Shown here in pieces: positions 8,110-15,895 of a stretch of DNA of 64,000 bases. Below the pieces are notes generated by a model. The model did not search any database. It was not told where the DNA came from and saw only the letters and a program-made list of their open reading frames with translations. A program made the translations under genes and the position numbers. How positions within the stretch are numbered: position 1 is the first letter of the stretch; each line of letters starts with the position of its first letter. Origin of the DNA: Glycomyces xiaoerkulensis (GTDB taxonomy: Bacteria > Actinomycetota > Actinomycetes > Mycobacteriales > Micromonosporaceae); assembly GCF_002798405.1 (NCBI RefSeq), contig NZ_PGGV01000037.1:433288-497287 (forward strand). The letters run 5' to 3'.

Positions 8110-9102
8110 ATGGTTGAACCGATCCGATGGGGAATCCTGGCGACCGGCAACATTGCATCGACCTATGTAGAAGATCTTGCCTTGCTCGACGATTGCCAAG
8201 TCACCGCCGTGGCGTCGAGATCATCCGAGCGAGCCGCTGCTTTTGCCGAGAAGTTCGACATCCCCCACGCCTGGGATTCCGTCCAGGCCCTTGCACAAGA
8301 CGATGAAGTCGACATCGTCTACGTCGCTACCCCTCATTCCCACCACTACATTCCCACCATTCAACTGCTCGAGGCCGGTAAGCACGTACTGTGCGAGAAA
8401 GCGTTTGCGTACAATGCGAGCCAGGCCAAGACCATGTTCAACGTCGCTCGCGAGCACCAGCGGTTCCTCATGGAAGCAATGTGGACACGCTGCAACCCCG
8501 CGATCCGGGAGATGCGCCGGGCCATCCGGGAGGGCATGATCGGCGACGTCATCGCCGTGCACGCCAACTTCGCCCTCCACGGCGACTTCCCACCCGAGCA
8601 CCGCCTGCGCAACCCCGAACTCGCCGGCGGGGCGCTGCTGGACCTGGGCATCTACCCGATCACGCTGGCCCACCTGGTGCTCGGCGTCCCCGATTCGATC
8701 AGCGCCGAATCGATGATGTCGCCCGAGGGCGTCGACGAGTACACCGCGGTCACCATGCGCTACCCGAGAGCGATCGCACAGCTCTCGTGCTCGTTCATCG
8801 GCGGGGCGTCGAACACGGCCACCATCTCCGGAACCAAGGGCCGGATCGAACTGCAGGGCCTCCTCCACCGGCCCAGCGGATACACGCTGACGCGCTATGA
8901 CGAGCAGCCCCGCGAATTCGAGGCGCCGTACGTGGGCAACGGCTACGTGCACGAAGCCCTGGAGGTCCACCGGGCACTGAGGCAGGACCGGCTGGAATCG
9001 ACGCTCGTGCCGCCCTCGTCCACGATCGAGGTCATGGAGATCCTCGACGAGGTGCGGGGCCAGATCAAGCTCCACTACCCGGGCGAGACCCGCCCGCTCT
9101 GA
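8110..9102 (+). CDS. Gfo/Idh/MocA-family NAD(P)-dependent oxidoreductase
   Basis: A 330-residue protein with an N-terminal Rossmann fold (GILATGNIASTYVEDL, a variant dinucleotide loop), the catalytic-lysine motif CEKAF at about 96-100, and the C-terminal substrate domain (GGALLDLGIYP). MEAMWTRCNPAI after the lysine motif resembles the dihydrodiol dehydrogenase/sugar dehydrogenase branch. The ATG at 8110 fits homologous starts. A GTG at 8026, five bases after the -10 box, would add 28 residues and could act as a leaderless start. Codons up to about 8480 use noticeably more A/T in third positions than the rest of the gene, which may mean a mosaic origin. The substrate is not predictable. Confidence 0.9.
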   Translation: MVEPIRWGILATGNIASTYVEDLALLDDCQVTAVASRSSERAAAFAEKFDIPHAWDSVQALAQDDEVDIVYVATPHSHHYIPTIQLLEAGKHVLCEKAFAYNASQAKTMFNVAREHQRFLMEAMWTRCNPAIREMRRAIREGMIGDVIAVHANFALHGDFPPEHRLRNPELAGGALLDLGIYPITLAHLVLGVPDSISAESMMSPEGVDEYTAVTMRYPRAIAQLSCSFIGGASNTATISGTKGRIELQGLLHRPSGYTLTRYDEQPREFEAPYVGNGYVHEALEVHRALRQDRLESTLVPPSSTIEVMEILDEVRGQIKLHYPGETRPL

Positions 9103-9108
9103 ACGACG

Positions 9109-9152
9109 GGAACGGCCCGCTCCGGCGCGGCGTCGCCGGGGCGGACCGTTCC
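9109..9152. terminator. Bidirectional hairpin between convergent genes
   Basis: Two 17-base arms, 9109-9125 and 9136-9152, pair with two mismatches (GGAACGG paired with CCGTTCC, CCGC with GCGG, CCGG with CCGG) around a 10-base loop. It lies between the oxidoreductase stop and the convergent YbaB-like gene and can serve both strands. No long U-tract follows. Confidence 0.75.
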
Positions 9153-9158
9153 GTTGCT

Positions 9159-9566
9159 TCAGCGGCCGTCGAGGTTGTCGCGGGCGCGGTCGCGCATATC
9201 CTGCGGCATGTAGCGGTCCATGATGGCCGACACGTCCACCTTGTCCCCGGCCAGGGACTGGGCCATCTCGGCCATCCGCAGCCCGTAGGTGGCCGACGCC
9301 TCGCGGATCAGTTCGACGATGGTGTTCCCGAGTGTCTGGCGCTGCCGCATCGCGGCCTCGTCGATGCCGACCTCGTCCACCCGGCCGTTGGCGTCCAGCT
9401 TGACGCGGACCAGCCCGTCCTCGGAGAACACCTCGACGGCGTCCGCGCCGAGCTCGGAATTCATCTCGTCGAACCGCCGGAGCGTCTCCTCCGCCTCCGA
9501 CTGCATCCGTTGCAGGCGTTCCAGCATCTCATTGGGGTCCGGCGGGCCCTCTCCGCGCTCGGTCAT
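9159..9566 (-). CDS. YbaB/EbfC-family protein in the ESX-like island
   Basis: A 135-residue protein with the YbaB/EbfC layout: a charged N-terminal helix (NEMLERLQRMQSEAEETLRR), a central beta region (DGLVRVKLDANGRVDEVGID) and a C-terminal helix. Housekeeping YbaB is about 100-115 residues and sits beside dnaX/recR. This one instead is the left boundary of the WXG100-rich island, and its ATG overlaps the stop of another YbaB-like gene (ATGA). YbaB-like proteins are commonly found next to WXG100 genes in actinobacteria, where their role is unproven. DNA binding is possible from the fold, but chaperone-like binding of secreted partners is equally open. Confidence 0.85.
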   Translation of the reverse strand: MTERGEGPPDPNEMLERLQRMQSEAEETLRRFDEMNSELGADAVEVFSEDGLVRVKLDANGRVDEVGIDEAAMRQRQTLGNTIVELIREASATYGLRMAEMAQSLAGDKVDVSAIMDRYMPQDMRDRARDNLDGR

Positions 9567-9856
9567 CGCTGCTCCTCCTCGTCGCCGCCGAGGACGGCCC
9601 CCAGAATGCGGCCCGCCTGATCGGACATGTCCCGGTCGGCGTTCTCGGTGGCGGTCTTGATCGTCTGGGTGACGACTTCCCCCAGTTCGACGCCGCTCAT
9701 CTGGAATGCACTCAACCGCAGATCGAGCTCCTTGACGGCACCGCCGGGTCCGGCCACGACCCGGACGGCACCGTCCTCAGAGACCGACTCGGTCTCTGAT
9801 TCGACCGCCAGGCGCTGCACCTCCGCGATCTTGTCGCGCATGTCTTCGTCGGGCAC
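9563..9856 (-). CDS. Second YbaB/EbfC-like protein, coupled to the first
   Basis: A 97-residue protein if started at GTG 9854-9856 (VPDEDMRDKIAEVQRLA), which lies 10 bases after AAGGAG. A GTG at 9926-9928 would extend it to 121 residues but has no good Shine-Dalgarno sequence. The middle matches the YbaB pattern (DGAVRVVAGPGGAVKELDL), followed by a helix and a C-terminal acidic tail (GGDEEEQR). Its stop overlaps the start of the downstream YbaB-like gene. The pair resembles the two-gene YbaB arrangements near WXG100 genes in related genomes. It is divergent from the large secreted-protein gene beginning near 10.0 kb, so the two directions share a promoter region. Confidence 0.8.
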   Translation of the reverse strand: MPDEDMRDKIAEVQRLAVESETESVSEDGAVRVVAGPGGAVKELDLRLSAFQMSGVELGEVVTQTIKTATENADRDMSDQAGRILGAVLGGDEEEQR

Positions 9857-10059
9857 CGGGTCACGCTCCTTCGCGGAATCGGTGGGATCATCGTTGCCTA
9901 CCGGGGATGGTATACGGAAGATGCTCACCGGCCCGCCCGCCGGGAGCCGCGACCGGCCATTCCGCGAGGCCGCATCGCGTGTGTTGCGACTTGCACGGAC
10001 AGACTAAAGTGATGCCCGAGCGTCCCTCGAAGGTTCCGAATCCCCGAAAGCGACCTGGA

Positions 10060-11304
10060 ATGTCCGAACCCGTTGGCGTAACACCGCAGCAGCTCTCCGA
10101 TGCGGAACAGGAGCTGCGGGGCCAGGTGCCCTCCGCCGCCGAACTCCAGTCTCAGGCGAACGACGAAGGTCTCGACATGATGGCCTGGGGCGTCCCCGGA
10201 ATGTTCATCTCGCCCGGCTACTACGAAGAAGTCGCCGAACTGCGGGAACTGTTCCGCATGATGAACGAGGGCCTGGAGGGCCACGCCGAGCGCCTCAAGG
10301 AGTGCCGGGAGTCCTGGGACACCACGGACCTGGAGAACGCCCGGGAGTTCAGCCAGCTCGACCCCGAAGGACTGGGCGACAGCATCGACTGGGGCGGTGA
10401 CACCTTCACCGAGGAAGGAAACGACGTCACCTGGGGGCCCGCCTCCGTCGTCGACGGCGATTCCTGGACGCAGGCCCCCACCAAGGCGGTCACCGGCGGC
10501 CACACGGTTTACGGGAAGGTCCTGGCCGTCGGTCGGGCCGACGACGCCGGCGAGATGCTCAACGCCGTATCCGACCTGGCGGCGTCGACCGCCGCCTGGG
10601 GGAACGACATGGTCTCCCTCGCCACCAATCCGCTGTCGTTCCTGGTCAGCGCGGGCCTCGATTTCCTCATCTCGCTCATCCAGCCGGTCGACGATGCCCT
10701 CGGCATGGTCACCGGAAACGGTGAGCGCATGACCGCCGAGATCAACCGCTGGGAAGGAATCAAGGACGGCCTTCCCCCGATCGGGGAGGCGATCGCCAAG
10801 ATCCCCGAGGGCATGATCAGCGAATGGTCCGGCGAGGACGGCGACCTGGCGCGGGAGAAGATCAAAGAATTCGCCGAGTCGGTGTTCGAACTCGGGGACA
10901 TGGTCCAGGTGCTGCAGGGCCTGATGCAGCTTTGCGAACTCATCGCCACGCTGATCCGCAAGACGCTGCTCAACCTGATCAGCAAATGGGTCACCAAGCA
11001 GATCACCCAGTGGGCCGCGGCCACGGCGGCTTCGACGTTCACCTTCGGCGGGGCGGCCGCCGCACAGATGGCGAATTCGATCCGCTCGGCGCTCCAGACC
11101 ACCGTCAACGCCATGCAGAAATACAAGCAGGCCGCCGACACGTTCATGCAGGCGCACAGCATCCTCTCGAAGGTCGCCCGGGTCCTGTCGGTCGCGGCGA
11201 AGCCGCTCTCCGAGGCCGGTTTCAAGACCGTGGGGATGGTGGGCACACTCGCCGGATCCGGCGGACCGAACACGAACGACATCGCCGACGGGTTCAACGG
11301 GTAG
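10060..11304 (+). CDS. Large WXG-type ESX-like substrate
   Basis: A 414-residue protein starting MSEPVGVTPQQLSDAEQEL. An upstream ATG at 10012 adds 16 residues, but TAAAGT at 10005-10010 looks like a -10 box that would place transcription start after it. The N-terminal half is predicted helical with no export signal. The centre holds hydrophobic stretches (about 180-215). The sequence SEWSGEDGDLAREKI at about residues 248-262 contains the W-x-G turn, and long amphipathic helices follow to a Gly/Asn-rich end. This fits long WXG100/LXG-like proteins exported by ESX systems. The next gene starts directly after its stop. The function is unknown; it could be a substrate, chaperone or toxin carrier. 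Confidence 0.8.
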   Translation: MSEPVGVTPQQLSDAEQELRGQVPSAAELQSQANDEGLDMMAWGVPGMFISPGYYEEVAELRELFRMMNEGLEGHAERLKECRESWDTTDLENAREFSQLDPEGLGDSIDWGGDTFTEEGNDVTWGPASVVDGDSWTQAPTKAVTGGHTVYGKVLAVGRADDAGEMLNAVSDLAASTAAWGNDMVSLATNPLSFLVSAGLDFLISLIQPVDDALGMVTGNGERMTAEINRWEGIKDGLPPIGEAIAKIPEGMISEWSGEDGDLAREKIKEFAESVFELGDMVQVLQGLMQLCELIATLIRKTLLNLISKWVTKQITQWAAATAASTFTFGGAAAAQMANSIRSALQTTVNAMQKYKQAADTFMQAHSILSKVARVLSVAAKPLSEAGFKTVGMVGTLAGSGGPNTNDIADGFNG

Positions 11305-12564
11305 ATGGCCGACCCACCGCCCCGGGACTCGAAGCGCGGATTCGGCGGCGCCGAGGACGTCGACGACGCGCCCGCATTCGCCTACCGCGACGCGGACGGC
11401 CGACGATACCGGCCGGAAGACGGTCCGCCGGTCCAATTCGCCTCCACAGCCGACCTGCGCCGTGGACGTTCGACCACGATGACGCCCGGCGAGGGCCGGG
11501 GCGTGCTGGAGGTGTTCGTGTGCACCTCCGAGTCGGCCGACGCCACCGGGATCCTGCTGGTCGACGGCGAACCGGTCGGCGCCGGCGACGGGCACTACCA
11601 GGTCGAGATTTCGGCCGGCGCCCACACGCTCGGGGTCCAGGGCGCCGACGCCGCCAGTGCGGCGTTCTCACTCGCCCCGGGCGAACGGATCCGCTACACC
11701 ACCGGCCAAGGCGTAGCGGTCCGAAACCAGCTCGACTTCCGGACGCAGTTGTACCGCCTGAAGGACGGCCACGACCTGATGCCCGTCTTCGGTAGGTCGC
11801 AGGGGAACGCCGCCAACGGCGGGTGCCTCCTGGCCGTGTCCGGTGGCGTCGTCCTCGCCGGTGCGCTGCTCTGGGCGGTCCTGGCGCCCGAAGGCACCAC
11901 CCAGGCGGTGGCCGCGATTGCGGTCCTGGTCGGCGTGGCGATGCTCGTCGGCGGCGCCGCCCTGGGCATCGGCACCACCCGCCGACTCCACAAGCGGGCG
12001 AAGGCGGCCCGCGTCGAACCGGTGCACCGCACCAGCGTCGGCGGGCCGGTCGCCTTCCCTGCGCCGGTCGACCTGCGTTCATGGCGCGGCGCTCGGAGGG
12101 GCGTCGCGATCGTGTTCGACCTCTATCTTTACCGGGTGACCCGCCGCCCCGACGGCCGCGCCGTCTACTCGGGTCGCGGTGAGCCGCTTGCGACGGCCCA
12201 TGCCGGAGGCCTCCGATGCTGGATCGACGGCGTCCGGACCGAGTGCGACTGGTCCACGTGGTTCTATCCGCTGGCGGCCTCCGAGCACCGGTTCCGGATC
12301 GAGTACGGGCCCGATCCGCTCGACGGATCAGAAGCGGCGCACGAGTTCACGTTCAAGGTCAAGAACGTCGACGACATCGCGGTGCTGCACGTCCCGGTCC
12401 GCGTTTTCCGGATATGGGACGAGACCGCGCAGCGCCTCACCGGCTTTCCGCCGCAAGTGCGGCACCGGGTCTCGAAACTGGCGCGCCCGGCCGGGGGCCT
12501 GGGCGGTGCGCCCGTCGAACAGCAGGACGACTGGACGCCTCCCCGCGTCTGGGCCTGGGACTAA
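11305..12564 (+). CDS. Two-TM membrane protein with PEGA-like domain, paralog 1
   Basis: A 419-residue protein beginning at the base after the preceding stop. An N-terminal region (about 1-165) contains a PEGA-like beta segment (LLVDGEPVGAGDGHYQVEI). Two adjacent transmembrane helices span about 173-195 and 198-220, then a basic loop and a second beta-rich domain (about 245-400) with AHAGGLRCWIDGVRTECDW and VPVRVFRIWD. It is clearly paralogous, along its whole length, to the protein encoded at 15896-17134. Each copy sits beside a WXG100-like module, so the family probably belongs to the secretion island, perhaps as a membrane receptor or assembly factor. I know of no named family for it. Confidence 0.82.
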   Translation: MADPPPRDSKRGFGGAEDVDDAPAFAYRDADGRRYRPEDGPPVQFASTADLRRGRSTTMTPGEGRGVLEVFVCTSESADATGILLVDGEPVGAGDGHYQVEISAGAHTLGVQGADAASAAFSLAPGERIRYTTGQGVAVRNQLDFRTQLYRLKDGHDLMPVFGRSQGNAANGGCLLAVSGGVVLAGALLWAVLAPEGTTQAVAAIAVLVGVAMLVGGAALGIGTTRRLHKRAKAARVEPVHRTSVGGPVAFPAPVDLRSWRGARRGVAIVFDLYLYRVTRRPDGRAVYSGRGEPLATAHAGGLRCWIDGVRTECDWSTWFYPLAASEHRFRIEYGPDPLDGSEAAHEFTFKVKNVDDIAVLHVPVRVFRIWDETAQRLTGFPPQVRHRVSKLARPAGGLGGAPVEQQDDWTPPRVWAWD

Positions 12565-12684
12565 AGCACAACTGCGAGTCCGACGGATCCCTCGCCAACG
12601 AGCATGAACTGCGGCCGCGGGAGCCACGAACGAGTTGAGCATCAGGAGCGGACGCAGCACCGGCTCGAGCATCGCACGAACCTA

Positions 12685-12717
12685 CCTCGGGCCGACGGCG
12701 TTGGCGTCGGCCCGAGG
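12685..12717. terminator. Perfect 13-bp hairpin between convergent genes
   Basis: CCTCGGGCCGACG (12685-12697) and CGTCGGCCCGAGG (12705-12717) pair perfectly around a 7-base loop. It lies midway between the stop of the plus-strand membrane gene and the minus-strand glycine-rich gene, so it can terminate both. It lacks a U-tract, as is common in actinobacteria. Confidence 0.8.
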
Positions 12718-12726
12718 GTCGGGTGC

Positions 12727-13635
12727 CTACGCGTAGGGGTCGTCCTCCTCGTTTCCGATGCCCCAGACGTCGTCGTCTTCGGTGAGCCAACTGTCCTGGC
12801 CCTCGGCTTCCTGGCCGGAACCGCCGCCCATGCCGCGGCCACCGCCCATCATGCCCATACCGCCTGCACGGCCGCCGGCACCCGCGCCTCTGCCTCCACC
12901 GGTTCCGGCTCCGGAGCCGGAACCCTTCATGCCTCCTGCGCCACGGCCGCCCGTACCGGCACCGGCGCCCGCTCCGCGGCCCATGCCGCCGCCGGCGCCA
13001 ACCATGCCGGCACCGCCGCTGCCGCCACCGATACCAGAGCCACCGCCGATGCCCGAACCACCGCCGACACCGCCGCCTCCACCGACGCCGGAACCACCGC
13101 CGAAGCCCGAACCACCACCGAGACCACCGCCGCCACTGGCGAGGCCGCCGCCGATGTCGTCGGGATCGGAGATGTTGGAGCTCCACGGACTCTCGTCGTC
13201 AAGCCCGACGTCACTGCCGGAACTGTAATCTCCGAGGCCCGAGCCGGATCCGCCCACACCGCCGGAGCCGATGCCCCCGCCCGAACCGAGATCCGAAAGG
13301 CTCGGGGCCGCTCCCGGGTTGTTGTTGAAGTCGCTCATCCCTCCGGTCGAGGGCGAACCGGGGCTCGGCGCACCGGACAGGCCCGGCGAAGGATCGACCT
13401 GTTCGCCGTCCGCGATCGGTGCAGGAGACTCCGATTCGTTGCCGAACTGGAGGCGGCTGGCGTCGGTCTTGGCGTTCTGACGCCGATTGACGATGTCGTC
13501 GACCTGATCCTGCGCCTCGTCGTTGTACTCCTGCATCGTTTCTTCGCCGGCGTTGGCGATCCTGTCCTGGGATTCCAGGCGAGCGATCTCTCTCGCTTCT
13601 TCGAGGCTTAGCTCGTTTGCTCCGACTTGTCCCAT
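12727..13635 (-). CDS. Glycine-rich ESX-like protein with acidic LTED..WG..DDPYA tail
   Basis: A 302-residue protein. Residues 1-65 are charged and helical (SLEEAREIARLESQDRIA). A Ser/Pro/Gly linker leads to about 130 residues of GGGSG/GAGAG low-complexity sequence with GMGMMGGGRGMGG. The tail reads SWLTEDDDVWGIGNEEDDPYA-like, acidic and ending DPYA. The same tail and the helical segment are found in the C-terminal half of the protein at 17491-19074, where they are fused to a WXG-like domain. Here that domain is the separate gene 7 bases upstream. The ribosome binding site GAGGTGA contains the upstream stop codon. It is probably a secretion substrate or partner; the tail may be a recognition signal. 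Confidence 0.8.
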   Translation of the reverse strand: MGQVGANELSLEEAREIARLESQDRIANAGEETMQEYNDEAQDQVDDIVNRRQNAKTDASRLQFGNESESPAPIADGEQVDPSPGLSGAPSPGSPSTGGMSDFNNNPGAAPSLSDLGSGGGIGSGGVGGSGSGLGDYSSGSDVGLDDESPWSSNISDPDDIGGGLASGGGGLGGGSGFGGGSGVGGGGGVGGGSGIGGGSGIGGGSGGAGMVGAGGGMGRGAGAGAGTGGRGAGGMKGSGSGAGTGGGRGAGAGGRAGGMGMMGGGRGMGGGSGQEAEGQDSWLTEDDDVWGIGNEEDDPYA

Positions 13636-13642
13636 ATGCTAT

Positions 13643-14437
13643 TCACCTCGCCAAGTTGTCAGCGGCCGTCGATCCGGAACCGGTGATATACTGGGAACTT
13701 CCCCCTACATCGACCAGAGTCTCCGCCCGGGTCTCGATGCGTTCACGCTCTTCCTGCGCAAACGACGCTCCCTCCGACACCAGCACCTCCGCAATCTCAT
13801 CGCCGCCTTCGAAGATCTCGCAATCCCCCGAATGCCACGGCGGCCGGACGTGCAGCTTGTAGTCGTCGCAGCAGCCGGACTCATCGTTCACCAGATTGAA
13901 GCCAGCGGGCGGGAACGGCGTCTCTCCAGTCTCCAGTGCCTGGTGCGTCCGGAGGTTCGAAGCCGCCTCGGTGAGTTCGTCGGACAGATCGGTGATCTTG
14001 TCGCGGGTGCTGCCCAGATTTGTAAGGGTAGTGTTCATGTTCTCTTCGAGATCGTCGAAATCGTCGCCGACCCAACTATTTGCCACATTAGTGGTGGCTT
14101 CACGAAGGTCCTCCTGGATGAGTTTCAAATGACTCTCCGCCAGTTCTTCCCAGGTATCGGCTATCGGCTGGATCGCATGTTCGTCCGGCGGCCGGATCGC
14201 ATTCATGACCATGTCGAAGGTCGACTGGGTCGGCGTCACATAGGGATTGGCGTCATGCGGCAGCGTGAACGTGACGTCCGGGTCGGGTAGTCCGGACATC
14301 AGCGCTTCGTAGGACTCTTCTGCATCGGTGCGGCCGAGCGTGCAGCCATCCTTGCTGCACTGAGTTTGAGCGCCGCCATAGTAGTCGACCTCATGTGTAT
14401 CAAGGCCGTCATGCTGCTCAATATCCTCTTCGCCCAT
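13643..14437 (-). CDS. WXG-like ESX substrate, split form
   Basis: A 264-residue protein behind a GGAG box. It has a Cys-containing N-terminus (QCSKDGCTLG), then a helix-turn-helix with the W-x-G turn in NSWVGDDFDDLEENM (about residues 121-135), and a C-terminal region with FPPAGFNLVN and HVRPPWHSGDCEI. The order and spacing match the first half of the 527-residue protein at 17491-19074, which has GEGWSGSDFEAFEQV, FPAARFWID and HVRPAWWHGDC at corresponding places. The downstream gene supplies the second half. The pair is therefore a split version of one ancestral protein, or the other is a fusion. It has more A/T-ending codons than the second copy. No signal peptide is present. Confidence 0.82.
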   Translation of the reverse strand: MGEEDIEQHDGLDTHEVDYYGGAQTQCSKDGCTLGRTDAEESYEALMSGLPDPDVTFTLPHDANPYVTPTQSTFDMVMNAIRPPDEHAIQPIADTWEELAESHLKLIQEDLREATTNVANSWVGDDFDDLEENMNTTLTNLGSTRDKITDLSDELTEAASNLRTHQALETGETPFPPAGFNLVNDESGCCDDYKLHVRPPWHSGDCEIFEGGDEIAEVLVSEGASFAQEERERIETRAETLVDVGGSSQYITGSGSTAADNLAR

Positions 14438-14443
14438 CGTCGG

Positions 14444-15190
14444 TCACTCCTCGAGTTTGGTGGTGATGGTTTCGTCCAAGCCGGGCAGGTACTCCGACTC
14501 GAACCAGTCGGCAAGTTCCGGCGGGGTGAACTCGTAGGTGGGGTCCTCGAATGTTTCCATATTGCTGAGGGCCAATCCGTCCGTTACTCCCGGATCCGGG
14601 CGATAGCCGATCTCGATGTAGACGAAGTAGGAATCCTTGAGGTACATCGCCCGGGTGGCGTTCCCGGATCCGACCGAGGCTAGAACAGCTCCCCGGTCCC
14701 AGTCGCCCGAGATTTCCCGGTCGACAACTTGCTCCTTATCGGGGCGCTCGCGAAGCTGCTGGGCTGCATCGTCGTAGGTGTCCTGGTAGGCGTCCGCGGC
14801 CTCGTCGGCGCCGCTGTACGGTGCCAATACCATGTAGACCCAACCGTTGCGATCCCTATCTTCGCTCTCATCGTCAGAGTAATCGGGAAAGTAGAAGCTG
14901 AAGTTGCACTTCAGCGCACCGGGGAAGTTGCCCTCGTTCATTCCCAGATGATTGGGACCCTCGTCGTACTCGGCGATGTGCAACTGCTCCGAGAGCGCAT
15001 CGGGGTCGAGCACCTCGCACACGTCGGTCCACCCCTGGATCGCCGAGGAAGTGGAATCGACCTCGTTTTCTTCGGAGGTCGGACCATCGGAGTCGGCTGC
15101 CCCGCCGGAACATGCCGAGACGAGTAGCGCCAAGCCAACGATCCCGACCGCGGTTCGTTGTCGGCGATTGCCTGTGATCTGCACGCTCAC
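14444..15190 (-). CDS. Lipoprotein of the ESX-like island, DUF3558-like
   Basis: A 248-residue protein started at GTG 15188-15190 behind AAAGG. A basic N-terminus and hydrophobic stretch end in the lipobox LVSAC, so the mature protein would be lipid-anchored through that Cys at the outer membrane face. The following region, DVCEVLDPDALSEQL, resembles the opening of DUF3558-type actinobacterial lipoproteins. Later come ALKCNFSFYF (a second Cys that could pair with the first), a helical stretch and an acidic end. It lies 6 bases upstream of the WXG-like gene in the same operon. A second lipoprotein of similar layout is at 22049-22690, so each half of the island has one. Confidence 0.82.
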   Translation of the reverse strand: MSVQITGNRRQRTAVGIVGLALLVSACSGGAADSDGPTSEENEVDSTSSAIQGWTDVCEVLDPDALSEQLHIAEYDEGPNHLGMNEGNFPGALKCNFSFYFPDYSDDESEDRDRNGWVYMVLAPYSGADEAADAYQDTYDDAAQQLRERPDKEQVVDREISGDWDRGAVLASVGSGNATRAMYLKDSYFVYIEIGYRPDPGVTDGLALSNMETFEDPTYEFTPPELADWFESEYLPGLDETITTKLEE

Positions 15191-15224
15191 TGCCTTTCTG
15201 CCAGAGGCCCCGGGGAGGGGACCC

Positions 15225-15629
15225 CTACTCGGGAATGTTGTTTCCTCCGAGGTCGTTGTAGTCCGCCGGTGAATTGTCCGTACCGCCTTCGTCCGACGTC
15301 GAGTGAATCCCTTCCAAGCTGACGACGTTGAGCTCGGTGAGGTCCGCTTCTTCGGTCAGCTCGTACCCCTCGAGTGCCTGTTCGGTGACGTCGATCATGC
15401 CCTTGAGCGTCGCCTTCAGGTTCTGGATGTCCATCCAGATGTTGTTGAAGTCCTGCTCGTACTCCCCGGCCTTCCCGGCCTCGTCGGTGAGCCCGAATGC
15501 GGGTGCGTAGCTGAGCACGCCCTCCTTCATCAGGGGGATGATCTCACCTTCGATGTATTCAAGCTCGGCTTCGAGCACCGCCTTGTAGTGGTTGACCTCG
15601 TCCGGGTCGAAGTCGCGCTGATCGGGCAT
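15225..15629 (-). CDS. WXG100-like protein, paralog 1
   Basis: A 134-residue protein starting MPDQRDFDPDEVNHYK behind GGAGGAG. Two long helices surround a region with EIIPLMKEGVLSYAPAFG, NNIWMDIQNLKATLKGMI and an acidic C-terminal tail. It aligns with the protein at 17131-17475 (EIIPSLRDGTLKKAPAFG, TTWRNLQYLRGTLHGMI). The Trp lies at the position of a WXG turn but the Gly is not conserved. This size and helical-hairpin pattern are typical of small ESX proteins. It is the first gene of the four-gene minus-strand operon 15629 to 12727 and carries an extra Asn/Asp-rich tail that its paralog lacks. Confidence 0.82.
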   Translation of the reverse strand: MPDQRDFDPDEVNHYKAVLEAELEYIEGEIIPLMKEGVLSYAPAFGLTDEAGKAGEYEQDFNNIWMDIQNLKATLKGMIDVTEQALEGYELTEEADLTELNVVSLEGIHSTSDEGGTDNSPADYNDLGGNNIPE

Positions 15630-15895
15630 CGGTGGCTCCTCCGGGGATTGCGCGTTCGGGGTCGTCTTCGGATTCAGATTAGCAGGGTTCGGCAAACCGC
15701 ACGTTTCTGAAGGTTCTCCCCCCAGAGCGGGTGAACGTGCTGGACCTGCGGTCGGCGCATCGGACCCGTCGCAGGGCCGCAGCTCGTAGTACGAGGTGTG
15801 TGAGCTCCGAGGTGCAGCGGGGAACGGCGCGCGATGGTTCAATACTGGAACCCGCGTTCCGTGAACTCGGTCGAAGAGCACGATCTGAGGTGAGC

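Noticed and set aside
10012..10059. The upstream ATG at 10012 as start of the large WXG-type gene
   Set aside because: A -10-like TAAAGT ends one base before it, so the transcript probably starts downstream, and the protein from 10060 begins more naturally. It is kept as an alternative only.
12727..13300. Repeated glycine-codon DNA as a CRISPR array or satellite
   Set aside because: The repeats are short, irregular, in-frame GGC/GGT-type codons of a glycine-rich protein; there are no constant repeats with unique spacers.
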